The notes beneath the pieces were generated by a model that saw nothing but the letters and a program-made list of their open reading frames with translations, ran no database searches and was not told the DNA's origin. The position numbers and the translations under genes are program-made. Below, piece by piece: positions 1 to 5,751 of a stretch of 9,271 bases of DNA. This DNA comes from Gammaproteobacteria bacterium. GTDB taxonomy: Bacteria; Pseudomonadota; Gammaproteobacteria; Thiohalospirales; Thiohalospiraceae. The stretch covers positions 1 through 9,271 of the forward strand of contig DRMK01000266.1 of assembly GCA_011322575.1 (NCBI GenBank), written 5' to 3'. Position 1 is the stretch's first letter. Every line of letters begins with the position of its first letter.

Positions 1-232
1 AGCTGAGTTTTGCGTGGATGTACAGAAAGCCAGACAGAATGAAAAACAGGGGCATATGGAATAAATATATGATTCTCCTGATGTCATGCCATGCTTCGGG
101 CGAATCGGGAAGATGGAAATGGCCGATTACAACCAGTACTATCCCTATGCCCTTGGCAATCATTACCCAGCCAAAGAAGATGTGCTTATTGCTCAATTTT
201 GCTCGTGGCTCCGGAAACCGAACAGAGATCAT
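1..232 (-). CDS. Acyltransferase-3 family membrane acyltransferase, N-terminal part (cut by window edge)
   Basis: No stop codon lies inside the window, so this is the first 77 residues of a longer protein running off the left edge. Reading from ATG at 232-230, residues 22-42 (from GWVMIAKG to GHFHL) give the classic start of acyltransferase-3 (OafA/NodX-like) proteins: a first membrane helix with A-K-G-I-G-I-x-L-V-V-I-G-H. It is followed at about residues 59-72 by F-H-M-P-L-F-F-I-L-S-G-F, the family's second signature. Known members move acetyl or other acyl groups onto sugars of surface or exported glycans from the cytoplasmic membrane; the His of the VIGH motif is important in that family. 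An alternative TTG start at 196 would remove 12 residues and begin closer to the first helix; neither start has a strong ribosome site. It is the fourth gene of the minus-strand cluster, about 65 bases after the radical SAM gene. The family call is firm; the substrate is unknown. Confidence 0.85.
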   Translation of the reverse strand, partial: MISVRFPEPRAKLSNKHIFFGWVMIAKGIGIVLVVIGHFHLPDSPEAWHDIRRIIYLFHMPLFFILSGFLYIHAKLS

Positions 233-297
233 CACGGCTCGTATGGACCGTCTATCCGTATCGCGGTGCGTCCAGTCATCCAATATGGACCGCGCAT

Positions 298-1446
298 CTA
301 TTCATCCCTTAGCATATCTGCCAGCTCTTCTTCGGATAGCGTGAAAACTGGTTGACTGGCCTTGCCGCCAGTATTCGCGCCCGATGTGCGCAGATTTCCC
401 TGCGCCGGATCCTGTCCCACGTCATACCACGGGATATCATCAATGCATATCGGCTTGCCAAGTACGCTCTTTAGCTTGTTTTTGGTAACCCATCCCGCTG
501 GGTGACGAAGGTATTTTTTCATCACCGGTGCCGCCGTCCCCACCATCCAGCAGTTCTTGGGGCAGGAGCGAACATTCTGGCGCACCCTTTCCGCCTGCGG
601 GCTGAACCATAGCTCCTCGAAACTCTCTACCTTGTGTATGTTTCCCATGCTTTCTTTCCAGTACCTCTCCTCGAGGCCGTTACAGGGGAACACCTCTCCG
701 TTTGGTTCAATAAAGAAGTTGGCGCTCCCGGCCTCGCATGGCAGCATGCGCCGGCCACCGCGTATGTAGTTGATCAGCCCCAGGTTAAAGAAGGCCCGGA
801 ACCAACTCTTGGGGCTGTTCTCCCGCAGTAGCATCTCGATCAGCCGTCGGAAATTGCCGATAACCTCCTCCTTGTTGTAGATGGTGTTGTCATCCTTGTG
901 AAAATAGAACGAGTTGTGAAATGCGGCGGTTGCAAACTCCAGCCCCATGCTCTTGGCGAGACGGTAGAGCCACAGCATATCCTCGGAGTTGCGGTTGGAA
1001 ACGGTGATACCGAAACCGATATCCTTGACCCCCATTTCCCGCAGCCCGAGCAGGGTCTTGAGGCCGCGATCGAAGCTGCCATCCCTACCGCGCAGCTCGT
1101 CGTTCTTCTGGGACAGCCCCTCGATGCTTACCCGGATCCCGATGTTGGGGAATTTTTCCGCCAGCTTCAGTATCTTGTTTGTGTGCCAGCCGGAAGTGGA
1201 GATTACGATACGTGGAGACTTGGTGAACAGCACCTCAACGATTTCATCCAGATCGTTGCGCACGAACGGCTCGCCACCGGTTATGTTGGCAAACTTCAGA
1301 TTGGGGAGGATCTCCAGATCCCGCGCTGTGATTTCCTCGCTGCGCCGGGTAGGGTTTTGCCAGATATTGCACATCTTGCAGCGCATTTGGCAGCGATAGG
1401 TAGTAATGACCGAAACGTCGGTCGGCATAGAACTTCGCTCTGTCAT
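298..1446 (-). CDS. Radical SAM/SPASM domain protein of a glycan-type cluster
   Basis: This 382-residue protein starts with a radical SAM core. Cys19, Cys23 and Cys26 form the CxxxCxxC motif that binds the SAM-cleaving 4Fe-4S cluster, and GGEP at 57-60 is the SAM-amine motif (NITGGEPF). A SPASM-like C-terminal region holds Cys237, Cys255, Cys295 and Cys299, with the usual I-E-P-N-G-E-V-F-P-C run before Cys255; Cys334 is a possible further ligand. Such regions bind one or two auxiliary Fe-S clusters. SPASM proteins typically modify peptides, but related ones act on small molecules and some sit in polysaccharide clusters. The last 35 or so residues are polar and probably a flexible tail. It lies 48 bases after the glycosyltransferase gene and before the acyltransferase gene on the same strand. 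An internal ATG at 1428 (residue 7) is an equally possible start. No small precursor-peptide gene is visible next to it. The superfamily is certain; the reaction is unknown. Confidence 0.9.
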   Translation of the reverse strand: MTERSSMPTDVSVITTYRCQMRCKMCNIWQNPTRRSEEITARDLEILPNLKFANITGGEPFVRNDLDEIVEVLFTKSPRIVISTSGWHTNKILKLAEKFPNIGIRVSIEGLSQKNDELRGRDGSFDRGLKTLLGLREMGVKDIGFGITVSNRNSEDMLWLYRLAKSMGLEFATAAFHNSFYFHKDDNTIYNKEEVIGNFRRLIEMLLRENSPKSWFRAFFNLGLINYIRGGRRMLPCEAGSANFFIEPNGEVFPCNGLEERYWKESMGNIHKVESFEELWFSPQAERVRQNVRSCPKNCWMVGTAAPVMKKYLRHPAGWVTKNKLKSVLGKPICIDDIPWYDVGQDPAQGNLRTSGANTGGKASQPVFTLSEEELADMLRDE

Positions 1447-1494
1447 AATACTAGTCCAGAAAGTCGTTACCGGTTTGGCGGTCTGCCTTTCGGC

Positions 1495-2658
1495 TCAGGG
1501 ATTGGCAGTGGCCGATTGTTGTGTGTGGCCATTTATGTTTTGGTTGGTATAGGCCGTTTCTCTCAATATTTCCACAATCCGGGCAGCGTTGGCCTGCGAA
1601 TGGTGTGCGAAAGCATATTTCCTGGAGTTGCGCCCCATCCGGCGCCGCAACTCCCTGTCCATGATAAGCGTTCTGGTATCTGAAACCAGATGTTGAAAGT
1701 CCGACGAAACAATACCGACATCATATCTGGACAATATGCCATCCGGATCTATACCCAGGCTCACTACGGGAACCTCACGCATCCAGGCCTGAATAAAGGT
1801 GTTGGGAAATCCCTCCACCTCGCTTGTGTTGACAAGAATATCAGCCTGGTCCAGAAGCTCGTTTACCTCTTGGTGGGAGCGTTCTCCCAGATATTCTACG
1901 GCCTTCTCCCTTTCCATCCTGAGCACAAGATTTTTGCACCATCGACCGTTGTTTCCCCGACCGGCCATGACAAATCTAACTCCGGAGAGGGAGCCCAGCT
2001 CCTCTGCCAGGTCGAGAAACAGCTCCGGGCGTTTAAGAGGTTTCAGGTTTGCAATCCAGACTACCGTCACCCGGTCCCCCTTGATTGGTCTGCCTTGAGG
2101 GGCGGGATGGAAGTTTGGAATGACAGCAGTTGGTTTGCGTCCATAATATTTTTCCAAAAGATCCGCTTGCTCCCGGGTCTGGGCAATGATTCGTTGAGCA
2201 TTGCGAATTCCGTACTCCAGGGCTCTTTTCTCCAGAAAGTCAACTACCATATCGGGAGAAACGCTTTTTTTCCCCGGTAATACATCCAGAGAGCTGGCTA
2301 TGTGCCAAACCATTTGGCACCTGCTTTTCATGGCGTAGCGGGCTGCTATTCCGGTATAGGAGCATCCTACACGCTGATAGATTACGTCAGGAGATATCTC
2401 ATTCAAGGCCGCGAGCAGCCTTGGAGCGTCAAGCAGCAGGAAGCTGCTACACATCGGTAGCCGGTGCCGGACGGATTTCAGGAGATATTTTTGGGGTTTG
2501 AAGTCAGACGGTATGTTGCGTGCAAGGTAAAATATTTCAAACTCCGGATGCCTCTTTAGCTCGTCCAGCAGGCATTTCGCCTGAAACTCTGCCCCGCCAA
2601 AGTTTGCCGCCCAGTGCGACGGCAGAACAAAGCATATTTTTTTGCGCGCTTCAGCCAC
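1495..2658 (-). CDS. Family 4 (GT-B) glycosyltransferase
   Basis: This 387-residue protein has the two-domain layout of GT4 enzymes. The N-terminal acceptor domain opens with a beta strand (ICFVLPS) and the GGAEFQAK helix start at 21-28, the usual GGAE signature. The C-terminal donor domain begins near residue 195 with V-V-W-I-A-N-L-K-P-L-K-R-P, where Lys and Arg normally contact the nucleotide-sugar phosphates. The EGFPNTFIQAW motif (282-292) matches the family's E-x7-E element, but the second Glu is Gln290. It should transfer a sugar from a nucleotide donor to a lipid-linked or growing glycan in the cytoplasm, possibly with an inner-membrane association. The start is GTG at 2658, two bases after the sulfotransferase stop, which suggests translational coupling; a GGGA stretch in the end of the upstream gene is a plausible ribosome site. 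Donor and acceptor sugars cannot be predicted. Confidence 0.9.
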   Translation of the reverse strand: MAEARKKICFVLPSHWAANFGGAEFQAKCLLDELKRHPEFEIFYLARNIPSDFKPQKYLLKSVRHRLPMCSSFLLLDAPRLLAALNEISPDVIYQRVGCSYTGIAARYAMKSRCQMVWHIASSLDVLPGKKSVSPDMVVDFLEKRALEYGIRNAQRIIAQTREQADLLEKYYGRKPTAVIPNFHPAPQGRPIKGDRVTVVWIANLKPLKRPELFLDLAEELGSLSGVRFVMAGRGNNGRWCKNLVLRMEREKAVEYLGERSHQEVNELLDQADILVNTSEVEGFPNTFIQAWMREVPVVSLGIDPDGILSRYDVGIVSSDFQHLVSDTRTLIMDRELRRRMGRNSRKYAFAHHSQANAARIVEILRETAYTNQNINGHTQQSATANP

Positions 2659-2660
2659 AA

Positions 2661-3620
2661 TCAGAATCCCGCAATTGCTCCCTTCAATGACATGGCGGCC
2701 TGCCTCAGGCGCCGGTAGGTGCGATAAACGCGGCTTGCCCTGAGGTGCCCGGCCTTTTCCCTGGCTATCCGAATGACGCTCTGTTCTGAATAGAGGGAGG
2801 AGTTGACGAGTATATTTTCAATATCAGCCATGATCCGGTAATGCCCGGAGGGATCCTGCAACATGTCATCTTGCGGCGCTTGATAGTAGATTTCCTTATA
2901 TGGGGTGGCAGAATCCAGCTCCCCCTTTTCTTCATTGCGATCCTGCCCGGACAGCTCCTGGCGGCACTGCTGAAACTGTTTTGACTCCTTGTCGTAGAGA
3001 TGGATTTTGGCCGAAGTGTTGCCAAACAGGGTGTGATGGCGTTTCTCCCAATAGGCCTCTTTTCCTTCGAACCAGGGAATCTGCAGACGCTCGCAAAGTA
3101 TCTTGAGGGTCCGAGGGGATTTTGCCAGCTCGGCGTAGGGAAGAGAGATCCATTCATCCACGAGGGAGAAGTAGTGCCGGTGATAGTTGATCCACTCACT
3201 CTCCCAGCGATGTTCCTGGTGGCGTTTTTTTCTGGATTGATGGAACTCCTGCGGGGTTTTCCAGATGAGAACATTACGGACCGCGATTCCGGAGCCCGCC
3301 AGGTCGTTGCTCCGATCCCTAATCCACATGGGATCTTTGCTGGAGTCCACGATGCAGTCCACCTCCGGAAACATCTCAAATATGGAATGATACAGCTTTT
3401 TGGGGCCTTGTCGTTTTAGATGCTTCCATATATTGCACTGGGGATCGCCGCATCCACAGGCGGGATCTACATGGTGCTTGCGGAAAGGGTGAAACATGGC
3501 GTAAACCTCTCCACAGGAGAAGCCGCTGGGAGAGTTGGCCAGCAGCATGTCAAGAAGCGTGGAGCCACTATATGAGGTGCCTCCGATGAAGATGACCTTT
3601 TTTTCGCGCGAACAGCTCAT
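2661..3620 (-). CDS. Sulfotransferase-like protein (PAPS-dependent type)
   Basis: With the start at ATG 3620 this is a 319-residue protein. Residues 9-24 (VIFIGGTSYSGSTLLD) form a strand plus phosphate-binding loop like the 5'-phosphosulfate loop of sulfotransferases (canonical G-x-P-R-S-G-T-T). VDSSKDPMW at 91-99 matches the S-S-K-D-P block common in bacterial sulfotransferases of polysaccharide clusters. Cys54, Cys56 and Cys62 in A-C-G-C-G-D-P-Q-C-N-I-W match another conserved feature of that group. The expected reaction is sulfuryl transfer from PAPS to a sugar or lipid hydroxyl in the cytoplasm. The reading frame stays open upstream to a GTG at 3797, with internal ATGs at 3731 and 3686. 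I prefer 3620 because the phosphate loop normally lies close to the N-terminus and the upstream 59 residues resemble nothing known to me. None of these starts has a strong ribosome site. It is the first gene of the minus-strand cluster. Confidence 0.82.
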   Translation of the reverse strand: MSCSREKKVIFIGGTSYSGSTLLDMLLANSPSGFSCGEVYAMFHPFRKHHVDPACGCGDPQCNIWKHLKRQGPKKLYHSIFEMFPEVDCIVDSSKDPMWIRDRSNDLAGSGIAVRNVLIWKTPQEFHQSRKKRHQEHRWESEWINYHRHYFSLVDEWISLPYAELAKSPRTLKILCERLQIPWFEGKEAYWEKRHHTLFGNTSAKIHLYDKESKQFQQCRQELSGQDRNEEKGELDSATPYKEIYYQAPQDDMLQDPSGHYRIMADIENILVNSSLYSEQSVIRIAREKAGHLRASRVYRTYRRLRQAAMSLKGAIAGF

Positions 3621-3674
3621 ATCATGATCCGGGGTTTCTGCCGATCCACAGGATGAGTCGTATTTTTTGTTAAC

Positions 3675-3693
3675 CCGACAATACATATGTCGG
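3675..3693. promoter_or_regulatory. Palindrome upstream of the sulfotransferase operon
   Basis: CCGACA (3675-3680) and TGTCGG (3688-3693) form a perfect 6-base inverted repeat with a 7-base AT-rich centre, 55 bases upstream of the sulfotransferase ATG. On the minus strand it overlaps a weak sigma70-like pair, TTGGCA (3704-3699) and TATTGT (3683-3678), with a short 15-base spacer. It could be an operator at the operon promoter or simply a small hairpin. The promoter itself is weakly supported. Confidence 0.3.
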
Positions 3694-3696
3694 CAG

Positions 3697-3949
3697 GTTG
3701 CCAAGACAATCAATGGTAAAGCGGCTTTCATGGCGACCTGGATATTCTGGACAGCGTTGTGGTCCGATGGGAATGGTTGGTTCTCTCCCAGGGCCACAAC
3801 ACCTGCGCTGGTTCCGTCGGGCAGGCGCGGCCATTCGCGGCGTCGCTCCGGCTACCCTTGGGTGTGCTATGGTGCTGCCAAAACGTCTTGCGACCAACCT
3901 TTCCCAACTACCTGCTGAAGGTCGCTTTCCTATTGGTTGTCTTAGTAAC
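3697..3949. repeat. Diverged inverted repeat pair, possible remnant of a small mobile element
   Basis: Bases 3697-3730 and 3916-3949 are reverse complements at 27 of 34 positions with no gaps, and six of the seven differences are transitions. Nested inside, 3769-3781 and 3893-3905 are reverse complements at 12 of 13 positions, with a length difference between the outer and inner pairs on the two sides. No matching target-site duplication is visible at the outer ends and no transposase frame is present. A decayed MITE-like element is one explanation; an old inverted duplication is another. The alignment is by hand. Confidence 0.45.
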
Positions 3950-3970
3950 AACATCCCCGTCACGCTTGAT

Positions 3971-4004
3971 AAAAGGTCATCCCGCATGGGATGCTGGGCT
4001 TTTT
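3971..4004. terminator. Possible bidirectional terminator hairpin downstream of gltX
   Basis: CATCCC (3978-3983) pairs with GGGATG (3988-3993) around a 4-base loop. On the minus strand, the direction of gltX, the stem is followed after three bases by TTTT. On the plus strand it is followed after six bases by TTTTT (4000-4004). The stem is short for an intrinsic terminator, and it lies about 125 bases past the gltX stop codon. Confidence 0.35.
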
Positions 4005-4118
4005 CTACACAAAGTCCGGGTTCAAAGGGATGAAAACAAAAGGTACTGCTGATTATGGTTTCCCGCCTCAATCCGGGGCACATGAGGCCCCCGAATCGAA
4101 AATGCGGTTTAGCTGATG

Positions 4119-5552
4119 CTACTCTGAATCCAGTGCCGTTGCAACCGTGCTTTGCCCTCTTTCTATCCAGGCTATGGCACGTTCTATCCGCTGGATAGTG
4201 CGTTCCCGCCCCAGCAGTTCCAGGGTGACGTCGATGGGGGGCGATACCGCCCCCCCGGCCACCGCCACCCGCAGGGGCTGCGCCACCTTGCCCAACTTGA
4301 GTCCGCGCAACTCGGCGGTTTCCCGCACTATCCTGTGAATCGCGTCGCCGGACCAGTCCGGCAGGGATCTGAAGTTTTCCAGCATGTCGCCGAGCGGCTC
4401 GACGGCCTCCGGCTTGAGGTTCTTGCGAGCGGCCTTCGCGTCATAGTCCTCGAACTCCCGGTAGAAAAAGGCGCTGTTGCGCGCCATCTCCACCAGGGTC
4501 TTGGTCCTTTCCCGTTGTGCCTTAACCACTTCGGTAAGGGGTGGCCCGTCGGCGGGATCGATCCCGAGTCTGCCCATGTGGTAACTGAGGTGGTGCGCCA
4601 CCTGCTCCGGAGGGGAGTTCATTATGTACTGGTGGTTCAGCCAGAGCAGCTTTTCGCTGTTGAAGGTGGAGGCGGCGCGGTTTACGTCGCGGATGTCGAA
4701 CAGCTCGATCATCTCGTCCACCGTGAACAGCTCCCGATCCCCGTGTGACCAACCCAGCCGCACCAGGTAATTGAGCAGCGCCTGGGGAAGATAGCCCTCC
4801 TCCCGGTACTGCATTACGCTGACCGCTCCGTGACGCTTGGAGAGCCGCTTGCCATCGTCCCCCAGGATCATGGGCACATGGGCGTAGCGGGGCGGCTCCA
4901 CTCCCAGCGCCCGCAGGATGTTGATCTGGCGCGGGGTGTTGTTGATGTGGTCGTCACCGCGGATGACATGGGTAACCCCCATGTCCAGGTCATCCACCAC
5001 AACGGTGAGGTTGTAGGTGGGGGTGCCGTCGGAGCGGGCGATGATCAGATCGTCCAGCTCGCTGTTGGCGAACACGATGCGGCCGCGCACCATGTCGTCC
5101 ACCACCACAGCTCCCTCCAGCGGGTTGCGGAACCGGATGACCGGCTCCACCCCCTCCCGCGGTTCGGCACCGGGGCGGCAGCGCCCGTCGTAGCGCGGCT
5201 TCTCCTTGCGCGCCTTCTGCCTCGCGCGCATCTGCTCCAGCTCCTCTTTGGTGCAGTAGCAGCGATAGGCGTTGCCGCTGTCCAGCAGTTGCTGGATTAC
5301 CTCGCGGTAGCGGTCGAAGCGTTCGGTCTGGTAGATGGGCCCCTCGTCGTACTCCAGCCCCAGCCAGGTCATTCCTTCCAGGATGGCGTTGACCGATTCT
5401 ACCGTGGAGCGCTCTATATCCGTGTCCTCGATTCGCAACACGAACCGTCCCCCATGCTTGCGCGCGTAAAGCCAGGAGAAGAGTGCGGTACGGGCGCCGC
5501 CAACATGCAGATAACCGGTGGGGCTGGGGGCAAACCGGGTACGAATACTCAT
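4119..5552 (-). CDS. gltX: Glutamyl-tRNA synthetase
   Basis: This 477-residue class I aminoacyl-tRNA synthetase charges tRNA-Glu with glutamate in the cytoplasm. The N-terminal catalytic domain has the HIGH-type signature within P-S-P-T-G-Y-L-H-V-G-G (9-19), and the KMSKS-type motif is KRLSKRHG (235-242). IEDTD (41-45) and the RGDDHINNTPRQ block (198-209) are typical of GluRS. Cys98, Cys100 and Cys125 sit at the positions I recall as zinc ligands of the E. coli enzyme, but residue 127 is Pro rather than His, so the zinc site may differ. The C-terminal helical region (about 320-477) is the anticodon-binding part. Length and architecture are normal for a bacterial GltX. The start at 5552 is supported by an AAGGAT ribosome site ending five bases upstream. 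It is transcribed away from tRNA-Val, and a good promoter lies just upstream. Confidence 0.98.
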   Translation of the reverse strand: MSIRTRFAPSPTGYLHVGGARTALFSWLYARKHGGRFVLRIEDTDIERSTVESVNAILEGMTWLGLEYDEGPIYQTERFDRYREVIQQLLDSGNAYRCYCTKEELEQMRARQKARKEKPRYDGRCRPGAEPREGVEPVIRFRNPLEGAVVVDDMVRGRIVFANSELDDLIIARSDGTPTYNLTVVVDDLDMGVTHVIRGDDHINNTPRQINILRALGVEPPRYAHVPMILGDDGKRLSKRHGAVSVMQYREEGYLPQALLNYLVRLGWSHGDRELFTVDEMIELFDIRDVNRAASTFNSEKLLWLNHQYIMNSPPEQVAHHLSYHMGRLGIDPADGPPLTEVVKAQRERTKTLVEMARNSAFFYREFEDYDAKAARKNLKPEAVEPLGDMLENFRSLPDWSGDAIHRIVRETAELRGLKLGKVAQPLRVAVAGGAVSPPIDVTLELLGRERTIQRIERAIAWIERGQSTVATALDSE

Positions 5553-5592
5553 AGGATCCTTTCAATCATGGGTCGAGGTCAGGGAAACGGGT

Positions 5593-5621
5593 ATTCTACC
5601 CGCCCCTTACCGTTCTGTGAA
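5593..5621 (-). promoter_or_regulatory. Sigma70-type promoter of gltX
   Basis: On the minus strand, TTCACA (5621-5616) and TAGAAT (5598-5593) are each one mismatch from consensus, with an ideal 17-base spacer. Transcription should start near 5586, giving a leader of about 34 bases that carries the gltX ribosome site. The -10 lies inside an inverted repeat: CGGGTA (5588-5593) and TACCCG (5597-5602) around TTC. Confidence 0.75.
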
Positions 5622-5650
5622 TTGACGGCCACCGCCACCAGCCGTAGAAT
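5622..5650 (+). promoter_or_regulatory. Sigma70-type promoter of tRNA-Val
   Basis: TTGACG (5622-5627) and TAGAAT (5645-5650) each differ from consensus at one base and are 17 bases apart. The mature tRNA starts 13 bases after the -10, so the primary transcript would have a leader of only a few bases. The -35 hexamer directly abuts the -35 of the divergent gltX promoter. Confidence 0.82.
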
Positions 5651-5662
5651 TCCCATCATGAC

Positions 5663-5737
5663 GGGCGATTAGCTCAGCGGGAGAGCACTGCCTTCACACG
5701 GCAGGGGTCGCTGGTTCGAACCCAGCATCGCCCACCA
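5663..5737 (+). tRNA. tRNA-Val (anticodon CAC), CCA encoded
   Basis: The gene folds as a complete cloverleaf. The acceptor stem is GGGCGAT (5663-5669) with ATCGCCC (5727-5733), discriminator A5734 and encoded CCA at 5735-5737. The D arm is GCTC/GAGC. The anticodon stem is CTGCC (5688-5692) with GGCAG (5700-5704), and the loop TTCACAC places anticodon CAC at 5695-5697, reading valine GTG codons. The T loop is the standard TTCGAAC. The acceptor and D-arm sequence resembles E. coli valine tRNAs. Its position divergent from gltX matches the E. coli gltX-valU neighbourhood. No further tRNA follows; argA begins to overlap from the other strand 14 bases later. Confidence 0.97.
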
Positions 5738-5751
5738 AACCTTCCCCCGAT

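Larger units (their letters stand above)
3621..4118. other. Gene-poor spacer between accessory cluster and gltX
   Basis: About 500 bases with no coding region I can support. Open frames exist on both strands, but they are short, overlap one another and resemble no protein family I recognise. The stretch contains inverted repeats, a palindrome close to the sulfotransferase start, and a hairpin with flanking A and T runs, each listed separately. It separates high-GC core genes on the right from the more variable-composition cluster on the left, so it is a natural place for an insertion boundary. Confidence 0.7.

Noticed and set aside
898..1683. Plus-strand open frame across the radical SAM and glycosyltransferase genes
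   Set aside because: It is antisense to two genes with clear motifs and spans their junction.
3670..4083. Open frames on both strands in the gap left of gltX, including one with a hydrophobic stretch
   Set aside because: They overlap each other, lack ribosome sites and match no family I recognise. The hydrophobic stretch lies in the inverted repeat arm and is likely incidental.
4074..4093. GC-rich hairpin just after the gltX stop codon
   Set aside because: The stem is about five base pairs and no T run follows on the minus strand, so it does not look like an intrinsic terminator.
4830..5672. Long plus-strand open frame opposite gltX
   Set aside because: It lies antisense to a clear gltX, is rich in low-information residues typical of high-GC shadow frames, and runs through the promoter region.
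5663..5737. tRNA-Val as the integration site of the accessory cluster
   Set aside because: The cluster lies on the other side of gltX, and I saw no repeat of the tRNA 3' end elsewhere in the window.
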